Source of the DNA: Anaerolineae bacterium
Lineage (GTDB): Bacteria; Chloroflexota; Anaerolineae; JAAYZQ01
DNA: 5,219 bases
Assembly (NCBI GenBank): GCA_016926595.1
Contig: JAFGOG010000577.1
Location: 1-5,219, forward strand
Direction: 5' to 3'
Below, one piece after another: positions 1 to 5,219 of the stretch. Both the position numbers and the translations under genes were made by a program. The notes under the pieces were generated by a model. The model saw nothing but the letters and a program-made list of their open reading frames with translations. It was not told the DNA's origin and made no database searches. Within the stretch, counting starts at the first letter, position 1. The number at the start of each line of letters is the position of its first letter.

Positions 1-791
1 GCCAGTTCAAACGCTCCCACCACCCCACCGGCCGGCCCCGACAGCGCCGTCCGCGCTGCCAGCCTGCCCGCCGCCCTGGCCGAGATCGTTCCTCCATTCG
101 ATTGCATGATCCGCAGTCGCCGTCCGCCCAGCTCCCGCTCCAGGTTGGCCAGGTAGCGGTTCATAAGCGGCGCCACGTAGGCGTTGATCGCCGTCGTCGA
201 CGCCCGCTCATACTCGCGGAATTCGGGCAGCACCTCCGAGGAAAGGGACATAAAAGGCGCGCCTGCCCCACCCAGCTCGGCGATCTGCGTTCCTACCTGT
301 CGCTCGTGATCTGGATAGAGGAAGGAAAAGAGGAAACACACCGCCACCGACTCGATCCCTTCGGCCAGAATCTGGCCGATGGCCGCGTCGACGGCAGCCG
401 GGTCGAGCGGGACCACGACCATCCCGTGACAGTCTACCCGCTCCGGCAGCTCAAAACGCCACCTGGCCGGCACCAGCGGCGCCGGCCGAGTTGGGTGCAG
501 CGCATACAGGTCGGGCCGCGTCTGCCGGCCGATTTCCAGCACATCGCCAAAGCCGGCGGTAGTGATCAAGGCAGTGCGCGCCCCGCGCCGCTCCAGCAGT
601 GCGTTGGTCGCGACCGTCGCCCCGTGGATTAGGGCCGTGTCGGGTCCCGCCCCGATCTCGGCGATCCCCTGTACGATCGCCTCCGACGGGTCGCGGGCCG
701 AGGTCAATAGCTTGTGGATGCGGACCCGGCCCGCGCTGTCCAACAGCACCAGGTCGGTGAACGTCCCCCCGACGTCAACCCCCAGGATCAT
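1..791 (-). CDS. Hydantoinase A / 5-oxoprolinase family protein, N-terminal part (3' end outside window)
   Basis: An open frame runs on the minus strand from an ATG at 791 to the left edge without a stop, giving 263 visible codons of a family usually around 650-700 residues. The protein begins MILGVDVGGTFTDLVLLD, the phosphate-binding DxGGTFTD motif of the ASKHA-fold ATPase core (residues 5-13). Further family hallmarks are HGATVATNALLERRGA (56-71), GFGDVLEIGRQ (80-90), LPEFREYERASTTAINAYVAP (about 188-208, with conserved acidic and Tyr residues), QSNGG (230-234) and SGPAGGVVGA (251-260). Residues 2 to about 170 match the hydantoinase/oxoprolinase N-terminal region, and the rest begins the hydantoinase A domain. 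Relatives carry out ATP-dependent cleavage of cyclic amides such as hydantoins or 5-oxoproline in the cytoplasm, often with a HyuB partner. The substrate cannot be told from this fragment. The start is fixed by the motif close to the N-terminus and by an ATGA overlap with the upstream membrane-protein gene. There is no strong Shine-Dalgarno, so translation is probably coupled. Confidence 0.93.
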   Translation of the reverse strand, partial: MILGVDVGGTFTDLVLLDSAGRVRIHKLLTSARDPSEAIVQGIAEIGAGPDTALIHGATVATNALLERRGARTALITTAGFGDVLEIGRQTRPDLYALHPTRPAPLVPARWRFELPERVDCHGMVVVPLDPAAVDAAIGQILAEGIESVAVCFLFSFLYPDHERQVGTQIAELGGAGAPFMSLSSEVLPEFREYERASTTAINAYVAPLMNRYLANLERELGGRRLRIMQSNGGTISARAAGRLAARTALSGPAGGVVGAFEL

Positions 792-1732
792 AGCTCGGCA
801 GGCAGCACTGTCACCGCCGCTTCATCCGTCCCGCGAATCATCTCCCGGTAGGCCAGTGTCCACGTCGCCGAGGTAAAGGTGTTGACCACGCTGCCGATGA
901 TCGCTCCGAGGATCATGGCCGCCAACCCACCGCCGCAGATCGGCACCAAGACCCACGCTCCCACGTCGGTGGTGGTGAACAAGCCGATGATCGGCAGGGC
1001 GACGGCCATCACGCCGACCAGGACAACGCCGCCGACGATCATGCCGATGACGAGGAAGATTAGCCAGAAGATCAGCGTCGGGCCGATGTTTGTCTTGAGC
1101 ACCTGCCAGCCCCGCTTAAAGGCCTCGATCCAGCCCATCCCCTCCAGCACCGCCGCCCGCTCGGCATAGATCTGGATCAGGCTCAGCAGAAAAGTGACAA
1201 TGACCGCCAGGCAGCAGAACAGCCCGGCGCAGCCGATGCCGCCCGCACTCAGCGCGGCAACCAGGTCGGATGTCTCTGACCCTTCGACCAGGCCGACAAT
1301 AGACGCTGCTAACGCTCCGGCAAAGACCAACCACATCAGGATGGCAGGCAGCGTCGCCAGGATGTTGATCCCGAACAGCGTCCAGAAGCGTTTGACGCCC
1401 ACCCGCCAGGCGCGGCCGAAGGTGGTGCTGCCGTCGTCCTCCACCTGCTGCACGCCGGCGATCAGCCCACCGCGGGCAATGACCGACACTACCCACAGGG
1501 CGATGCCGATCAGGATCGCCACGCAGGCTATAGAGACTATGGCCGCGATGATGGCTCCCGTAATCTCGGGGTCGATCTGCAACCCCTCCCAGTCACTGCT
1601 GGAGGTTGTAATGTTGCCGCCTCCGCCTCCACCACCGCCCTGGCCCAAACTGGCCAGGAATCCGAGGATCCACAGCACCTTCCACCGCCACGTGATCTGC
1701 CACGCCCGGGTCAAAACCTTACCATAATCCAT
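788..1732 (-). CDS. Polytopic integral membrane protein of unknown function with poly-glycine loop
   Basis: This is a 314-residue protein with about six hydrophobic segments, at roughly residues 18-30 (short), 57-86, 117-149, 159-190, 217-250 and 257-298. It has no cleavable signal peptide. The N-terminus (MDYGKVLTRAWQITWRWKVLWILGFLASLG) and the later segment YAERAAVLEGMGWIEAFKRGW (189-209) resemble the loosely defined bacterial membrane families related to the glycerophosphodiester phosphodiesterase membrane domain, where a basic/aromatic helix precedes each membrane block. That placement is from memory of the pattern and is tentative. A run of eight glycines (32-39) followed by a Ser/Thr-rich stretch forms the loop after the first hydrophobic segment. 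The ATG at 1732 has a strong Shine-Dalgarno six nucleotides upstream. The gene stops inside the start of the hydantoinase-like gene (4-nt overlap), so the two are likely co-translated. No catalytic motif is visible, and a transport, scaffold or envelope role cannot be decided. Confidence 0.88.
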   Translation of the reverse strand: MDYGKVLTRAWQITWRWKVLWILGFLASLGQGGGGGGGGNITTSSSDWEGLQIDPEITGAIIAAIVSIACVAILIGIALWVVSVIARGGLIAGVQQVEDDGSTTFGRAWRVGVKRFWTLFGINILATLPAILMWLVFAGALAASIVGLVEGSETSDLVAALSAGGIGCAGLFCCLAVIVTFLLSLIQIYAERAAVLEGMGWIEAFKRGWQVLKTNIGPTLIFWLIFLVIGMIVGGVVLVGVMAVALPIIGLFTTTDVGAWVLVPICGGGLAAMILGAIIGSVVNTFTSATWTLAYREMIRGTDEAAVTVLPAEL

Positions 1733-1885
1733 TTCGCCCCTCCTCGTGATAATCTACTACCATTACGGCCTTGTAGCCAGATCGTTGCGCCGCCACCCTG
1801 ATATTCCCCTGCCCTACGTCATCTGGCGCCTGGCTCCTGCCCGACATTATCCCCCCTGCTGCCGTCATCAATCCAAAATTCCCAC
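1733..1885. other. Intergenic gap between guaA and the membrane-protein gene
   Basis: These 153 bp hold the Shine-Dalgarno of the membrane-protein gene and no other feature I can support. There is no GC hairpin followed by a T-run after the guaA stop, so no intrinsic terminator is seen. The best promoter-like match on the minus strand (TAGATT near 1750) lacks a credible -35 box. Read-through from xpt-guaA into the membrane-protein and hydantoinase genes is therefore possible but not shown. Confidence 0.5.
1737..1745 (-). promoter_or_regulatory. Shine-Dalgarno site of the membrane-protein gene
   Basis: The minus strand reads GAGGAGGGG here. Its GGAGG core (1739-1743) is six nucleotides from the ATG at 1732. 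This supports that start codon and shows the gene is translated independently of guaA, whose stop lies 153 nt upstream. Confidence 0.8.
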
Positions 1886-3460
1886 TCATTCCCATTCGAT
1901 CGTGGCTGGCGGCTTGCTGGTCACGTCATACACCACGCGGTTTACGGCGGCTACCTCGTTGACGATGCGGTTGCTGGCCCTGGCCAGCAGGTCGTAGGGC
2001 AGGCGCGCCCAATCAGCGGTCATGAAATCGTCGGTCGTGACGGCCCGGAGCACGACGGTGTAGCCATAGGTCCGCTCATCGCCCATCACCCCCACGCTGC
2101 GCACCGGCAGCAGAACGGCGAAGGACTGGGCCGTGCCCTGCCCCTCTTTCTGGCGCAGCAGCCCTGCCGTTGCCAGCTCTTGTACAAAGATCGCGTCGGC
2201 GACCCGCAGCGTCTCGAGCCGCTCCCACGTCACCTCGCCAAGGATCCGCACCGCCAGCCCTGGCCCAGGAAAAGGCTGGCGGTCGACGATCGTCTCGGGC
2301 AGCCCCAGCTCGCGGCCGGCTGCCCGGACTTCATCCTTGAACAGGAAGCGCAGCGGCTCGACCAGCTTCATGCGCATGTCGTCGGGCAGCCCGCCGACGT
2401 TGTGGTGGGTCTTGATCCGCTGCGCGCCCGGCCGGCCCGCCCCGGCGCTCTCGATGACGTCGGGATAGATGGTGCCCTGAGCTAGGTACTGGAACTCGCC
2501 CAAGCGGGCCGCCTCGCGCTCAAAGATGCGGACAAAGCCGCTGCCGATGATGCGCCGCTTTTCCTCGGGCTCGGTCACGCCGGCCAGGGCGGCGATCATC
2601 TCCTGGGCGACGTCGACCGTGGCTAGCCGCATCCCCTGCTCTTGGCGGAAGGTGCGGATCACCTGCTCAGGCTCGCCCTGCCGCAGGAGGCCGTGATCGA
2701 CAAAGACGCAGGTGAGCTGATCGCCCACCGCCCGATGGACCAGCGCTGCCGTCACCGCCGAATCAACCCCGCCCGACAGCGCGCACAGCACCCGCCCGTC
2801 GCCCACCTGGTGCCGGATGGCCGTCACGCTGTCGGCGATAAAGCTGCCTGCCGTCCACGTCCCGCTCAGCCCGCAGCCGTGGGTCAGGAAATTGCGGATA
2901 ATGGCCGCCCCGTGTGGAGTGTGCACCACCTCAGGGTGGAACTGCAGGCCATAGAGCCGCCGCCCCGGGTGGGTCATGGCCGCGATCGGCGAATTGTCGG
3001 TCTGGGCTACCACTTTAAAGCCAGGCGGCATGACCTCGATCCGGTCGCCGTGGCTCATCCACACCGGCTGGGCAAAGGGCAGGTTGGCGAACAGCAGGCA
3101 GCCCAAGTCGGTCACCTCCAACAGCGCCGGCCCATACTCACGCCGGCCAGCGGGGGCCACGCGCCCGCCCAGATTGTGGGCCAGGAGCTGCATGCCATAG
3201 CAGATGCCCAGCACCGGTAGCCCGTCGTCAAGCACATAGGCCGGCAGCGGCGGCGCGTTGGGCTCGTAGACGCTGCCTGGCCCGCCGCTGAGGATAAAGC
3301 CGCGGGGCCTGAGGGCCATGACCTCCTCGGCTGGAGCGTCGTAGGGGAATAGCTCGCAATAGACCTGCGCCTCGCGCACCCGGCGGGCGATGATCTGGCT
3401 GTACTGTGACCCAAAGTCGAGGATGGCCACCGCCTCGCGGCCCGGCGCCTGCTCGCTCAT
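1886..3460 (-). CDS. guaA: GMP synthase (glutamine-hydrolysing)
   Basis: GuaA converts XMP, glutamine and ATP to GMP in the cytoplasm, the last step of guanine nucleotide synthesis. At 524 residues it matches the family length (E. coli about 525). Residues about 11-195 are the class I glutamine amidotransferase domain: LDFGSQY (14-20), SGGPGSVYE (58-66), nucleophile Cys87 in GICYGMQ, and His175 and Glu177 in FHPEV complete the catalytic triad. The ATP-pyrophosphatase domain follows, with the P-loop SGGVDS at 229-234, [10 protein letters not shown] (251-260), [11 protein letters not shown] (328-338) and [10 protein letters not shown] (350-359). The C-terminal dimerisation/XMP-binding domain carries [14 protein letters not shown] (396-409), [15 protein letters not shown] (451-465) and the canonical end KPPATIEWE. 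All key residues are present, so the enzyme should be active. A five-residue expansion sits near residues 435-446. The ATG at 3460 follows xpt by 15 nt, in a purine-rich spacer (GAAGGGCAGGGAAGG) that can act as its ribosome binding site. The two genes form an operon. Confidence 0.98.
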   Translation of the reverse strand: MSEQAPGREAVAILDFGSQYSQIIARRVREAQVYCELFPYDAPAEEVMALRPRGFILSGGPGSVYEPNAPPLPAYVLDDGLPVLGICYGMQLLAHNLGGRVAPAGRREYGPALLEVTDLGCLLFANLPFAQPVWMSHGDRIEVMPPGFKVVAQTDNSPIAAMTHPGRRLYGLQFHPEVVHTPHGAAIIRNFLTHGCGLSGTWTAGSFIADSVTAIRHQVGDGRVLCALSGGVDSAVTAALVHRAVGDQLTCVFVDHGLLRQGEPEQVIRTFRQEQGMRLATVDVAQEMIAALAGVTEPEEKRRIIGSGFVRIFEREAARLGEFQYLAQGTIYPDVIESAGAGRPGAQRIKTHHNVGGLPDDMRMKLVEPLRFLFKDEVRAAGRELGLPETIVDRQPFPGPGLAVRILGEVTWERLETLRVADAIFVQELATAGLLRQKEGQGTAQSFAVLLPVRSVGVMGDERTYGYTVVLRAVTTDDFMTADWARLPYDLLARASNRIVNEVAAVNRVVYDVTSKPPATIEWE

Positions 3461-3475
3461 CCTTCCCTGCCCTTC

Positions 3476-4048
3476 CTACGGCGCAAGCACAATCCGGCCG
3501 TCGCTCATATCCGTCACCGTTGCCAGCGCGTGCAGGGGGATGTTCAGCGCCTCCAGTTCCTCGCGCCCGCCCTCAAACGACTTTTCTATCAGCGCCCCGA
3601 TCCCCACCAGCTCCGCCCCGGCATGCCGCACCAGCCGCACCAACGCGCCGATCGTTTGCCCGCTGGCCAAAAAGTCGTCGATGATCAGCACCCGGTCGCC
3701 CGGCCGCAAGAACTCGGGCGACACCATCAGAAATACCGAGATCCCCTTTGTGTGCGACGGCGCTGCCTCGACGTAGACCGGATCGGTCATCGTCACCGGT
3801 TTGGTCTTGCGGGCATACACCACCGGCACTTTTAGCCACAGCGCCGTCGTCAGCGCTGGCGCGATCCCCGAAATCTCGGCCGTCAGCACCTTGGTCGCCC
3901 CCACCTCGGCAAAGCGCGCCGCCAGCTCCTGACCGGCCTCCATCATCAGCTCGGCGTCGACCTGGTGGTTGATAAACTTGTCCACCTTGAGGATGCCCTG
4001 CCCCAGGTTCTGGCCCTGTGACAGGATGCGCTGCTTGAGTGCTTCCAT
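3476..4048 (-). CDS. xpt: Xanthine phosphoribosyltransferase
   Basis: Xpt joins xanthine and PRPP to make XMP, a cytoplasmic purine-salvage step. The 190-residue protein is close to the B. subtilis Xpt length (194) and shares its pattern throughout: MEALKQRIL at the start, ILKVDKFINHQVD (19-31), SGIAPALTTAL (60-70), PVVYARKTKPVTMTD (75-89), SHTKG (98-102), the PRPP-binding VLIIDDFLASGQT (120-132, with Asp124 and Asp125) and GIGALIEKSFEGGREEL (149-165). I chose the ATG at 4048 because it gives the conserved MEALK start and has a strong Shine-Dalgarno eight nucleotides upstream. An in-frame GTG at 4081 would add 11 residues but lies upstream of the predicted transcription start. The gene leads an operon with guaA, so its product XMP is the substrate of the next gene. 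It is distinct from the purR regulator, which shares the fold but is longer with an N-terminal DNA-binding domain. That domain is absent here. Confidence 0.96.
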   Translation of the reverse strand: MEALKQRILSQGQNLGQGILKVDKFINHQVDAELMMEAGQELAARFAEVGATKVLTAEISGIAPALTTALWLKVPVVYARKTKPVTMTDPVYVEAAPSHTKGISVFLMVSPEFLRPGDRVLIIDDFLASGQTIGALVRLVRHAGAELVGIGALIEKSFEGGREELEALNIPLHALATVTDMSDGRIVLAP

Positions 4049-4056
4049 GGACCCCT

Positions 4057-4064
4057 CTCCCCTT
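4057..4064 (-). promoter_or_regulatory. Shine-Dalgarno site deciding the xpt start
   Basis: The minus strand reads AAGGGGAG here, eight nucleotides before the ATG at 4048, with further G/A-rich bases in between. It supports ATG 4048 over the upstream in-frame GTG at 4081. Confidence 0.75.
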
Positions 4065-4081
4065 GTTTTCCGGCTGGGCAC

Positions 4082-4110
4082 AGTCTACCACAACCGGTCC
4101 AAGCTGGCAA
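4082..4110 (-). promoter_or_regulatory. Predicted sigma70-type promoter of xpt-guaA (extended -10)
   Basis: On the minus strand a -35 box TTGCCA (4105-4110, five of six consensus bases) is followed after exactly 17 bp by TAGACT (4082-4087, four of six). The -10 is preceded by TGG, the TGn of an extended -10 element. The transcript would start near the A at 4075, leaving a leader of about 27 nt before the xpt ATG. That leaves no room for a purine riboswitch. The call rests on sequence match only. Confidence 0.65.
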
Positions 4111-4127
4111 GTAATGGGGTGTTTCCT

Positions 4128-4156
4128 TTGCCATCCTGTCCTGATTGGAGTATAAT
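4128..4156 (+). promoter_or_regulatory. Predicted sigma70-type promoter of nurA
   Basis: A TTGCCA -35 box (4128-4133) lies exactly 17 bp upstream of a perfect TATAAT -10 box (4151-4156). Transcription would start near 4163-4164, only 11-12 nt before the nurA ATG, so the leader holds little more than the ribosome binding site. The -35 box mirrors that of the divergent xpt promoter, with 17 bp between them. Confidence 0.78.
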
Positions 4157-4163
4157 AGCCCTC

Positions 4164-4172
4164 AGAGGAAGG
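4164..4172 (+). promoter_or_regulatory. Shine-Dalgarno site of nurA
   Basis: The plus strand reads AGAGGAAGG. The GAGG at 4165-4168 is six nucleotides from the ATG at 4175. It supports this start over the later in-frame ATG at codon 15. Confidence 0.75.
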
Positions 4173-4174
4173 TT

Positions 4175-5219
4175 ATGACACTAGAGCTGAACAAGATCGC
4201 CGCCCAGATCGAGGAGATGGGTCGCATCCTGGCCGAGCGAGGGCAGCGGCACAAGAAGGTTCTGCCAGCCGCCGAGGCGCTCCTGCACGAGCTGGCCCAC
4301 GACCAGGAGGATCTGCGCCGCATCGCCGCTTCGGAGGCGGGCCAGAGGCTGCGGTGCGCCGCTCCCGGCGATGAGCCGCTGGACACGGCGCTGACCGCCC
4401 CGGAGATGCCGGCCGAGGCGACACTGGTCGCCGCCGACGGCTCTCAGATCTATCCCGACCGGCACGGGCCGGTTTTCTACTATGCGATCAATATCGGAGC
4501 GATCGTGTTCCGCCACGGGAGCGGCCAGGTGCCGGCCGTTTCGACCGACCCGCACCTGTTTTATACCGAGGAAAAGGTCTATCCCGGCGGAGACCCGGTG
4601 TCGAGCGACCTGGTGAACGTGGAGCGGTCGGTGGCTGAGATGCGGGCCCTGACCGAGCTGATCCTGGCCGAATCGGGTCGCGGCTGCCCCTGCTTGGGTC
4701 TGGCCGATGGGTCCTTGCTGCTGTGGATGGAGCGGGCGGCGCTGCCCTCAGACCGGCAGGCGGAGTTGTTCGCTGCCTACCTGGCCTGCCTGGGCCGGCT
4801 GCGGGCCGAGGGGTCTGCCGTGGCCGGCTTTGTCAGCCGCCCGCACAGCGCGGAAGTGGCGGCGCTGTTGTACCTGGGCCAGTTGGCGCCCGACCAACGT
4901 GGCCAGGTGGCTGGCCTGTCGGACACCCCCTACCGGGGCCTGACTGATCGGGCGCTGTTCCGCCGCATCCTAGAACCGGGCCAGCGGTCGGCCCTCTTTG
5001 CCCGGGGCACGGCCACCAACGAGCGCTACAGGGCCGAGGGCCACCGCATCTGGTTCTTTTACCTGAACACCGGCGCCGACGTGGCCCGTGTCGAGTTGCC
5101 AGAGTGGTTGGCCTCTCGGGCCCAAGCGCTGAGCCTGGTCCACGCGGCGCTGTACGACCAGTGCCGGTTCAACAATGGGTACCCCTATGTCCTGACCCGC
5201 GCTGACGAGCAGGCGGTGA
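4175..5219 (+). CDS. nurA: NurA-family DNA repair nuclease, partial (3' end outside window)
   Basis: The frame is open from ATG 4175 to the right edge, giving 348 complete codons with no stop. Residues 1-60 are a charged, helical N-terminal region. The NurA domain follows: LVAADGSQIYPDRHGP (84-99) holds the first metal-binding Asp (88), the helix NVERSVAEMRALTEL (148-162) supplies candidate acidic ligands, and LGLADGSLLLW (174-184) holds the second Asp (178). GFVSRPHS (218-225), DVARVELPEW (302-311) and NGYPYVLTRADEQAV (334-348) complete the pattern. NurA is a manganese-dependent 5'-3' exonuclease/endonuclease that works with the HerA hexameric helicase in DNA end resection in archaea. Bacterial homologues are presumed to act in DNA repair. 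The gene has its own strong promoter and diverges from xpt-guaA, so its position says little about function. Only the last few tens of residues are probably missing. A herA-like gene downstream would fit the family but cannot be seen. The family call is confident; activity is inferred. Confidence 0.9.
   Translation, partial: MTLELNKIAAQIEEMGRILAERGQRHKKVLPAAEALLHELAHDQEDLRRIAASEAGQRLRCAAPGDEPLDTALTAPEMPAEATLVAADGSQIYPDRHGPVFYYAINIGAIVFRHGSGQVPAVSTDPHLFYTEEKVYPGGDPVSSDLVNVERSVAEMRALTELILAESGRGCPCLGLADGSLLLWMERAALPSDRQAELFAAYLACLGRLRAEGSAVAGFVSRPHSAEVAALLYLGQLAPDQRGQVAGLSDTPYRGLTDRALFRRILEPGQRSALFARGTATNERYRAEGHRIWFFYLNTGADVARVELPEWLASRAQALSLVHAALYDQCRFNNGYPYVLTRADEQAV

Noticed and set aside
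102..632. Plus-strand open frame of 176 codons
   Set aside because: It lies wholly opposite the hydantoinase-like gene. Its Arg/Pro/His-rich translation has no recognisable domain and is typical of antisense frames in GC-rich DNA.
1194..1727. Plus-strand open frame of 177 codons
   Set aside because: It is antisense to the membrane-protein gene. Its poly-proline stretch is simply the complement of the poly-glycine codons, and it has no protein-like features.
1745..1790. Possible minus-strand promoter for the membrane-protein gene (TAGATT near 1750)
   Set aside because: The -10 match is four of six, and no hexamer at 16-18 bp spacing resembles a -35 box (best TGGCTA, three of six). It is too weak to call.
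1776..1827. Inverted repeat GCCAGAT / ATCTGGC in the guaA-downstream gap
   Set aside because: The arms are only 7 bp with a 38-nt loop and no adjacent T-run. This is expected by chance and unsupported as a terminator or operator.
1880..1900. Short direct repeat TGGGAA at the guaA stop codon
   Set aside because: Two 6-bp copies close together in G-rich DNA, one of them part of the conserved EWE codons. No sign of a functional repeat or attachment site.
4049..4081. Upstream GTG start for xpt adding 11 residues (MPSRKTRGEGS)
   Set aside because: It would start upstream of the predicted transcription start, would swallow the strong Shine-Dalgarno, and is not needed for the conserved Xpt N-terminus MEALK.
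4181..4555. Minus-strand open frame of 124 codons opposite nurA
   Set aside because: It is antisense to a well-supported nuclease gene, has no motif, and overlaps that gene's conserved region.

Overview
This window reads as ordinary chromosomal DNA from a GC-rich bacterium. It has four complete or partial genes packed on the minus strand and one partial gene on the plus strand. The combination of a NurA-type nuclease, a B. subtilis-like xanthine phosphoribosyltransferase, a polytopic membrane protein with a poly-glycine loop and a hydantoinase/oxoprolinase gene suggests a Chloroflexota (Anaerolineae/Caldilineae-like) bacterium. This assignment is inference from gene content only. Deinococcota or another GC-rich lineage remain possible.

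Layout from left to right: (1) 1-791, minus: the N-terminal 263 codons of a hydantoinase A/5-oxoprolinase family ATPase, cut by the left edge. (2) 788-1732, minus: a 314-residue multi-pass membrane protein whose TGA stop overlaps the hydantoinase ATG (ATGA overlap). (3) 1733-1885: a 153-bp gap with no convincing terminator or promoter, but with a good Shine-Dalgarno for the membrane protein. (4) 1886-3460, minus: guaA, complete GMP synthase. (5) 3476-4048, minus: xpt, complete xanthine phosphoribosyltransferase, 15 nt upstream of guaA. (6) 4049-4174: a compact divergent regulatory region with two back-to-back sigma70-like promoters, each with a TTGCCA -35 box. (7) 4175 to the right edge, plus: a NurA-family DNA-repair nuclease, 348 codons visible and cut by the right edge.

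xpt and guaA form a coherent two-step pathway. Xpt makes XMP from xanthine and PRPP, and GuaA aminates XMP to GMP, so the operon converts salvaged xanthine directly to GMP. The predicted xpt leader is only about 27 nt, too short for the guanine riboswitch that controls xpt in Bacillus. The membrane protein and hydantoinase genes may share a second transcript or be read through from xpt-guaA. nurA is transcribed away from them and in many genomes sits beside herA, which would lie outside this window.

I found no mobile element, CRISPR array, RNA gene or clearly novel system. The most notable points are the mirrored divergent promoters, the xanthine-to-GMP operon without a riboswitch, and the translational overlap of a membrane protein of unknown function with a hydantoinase-like enzyme.
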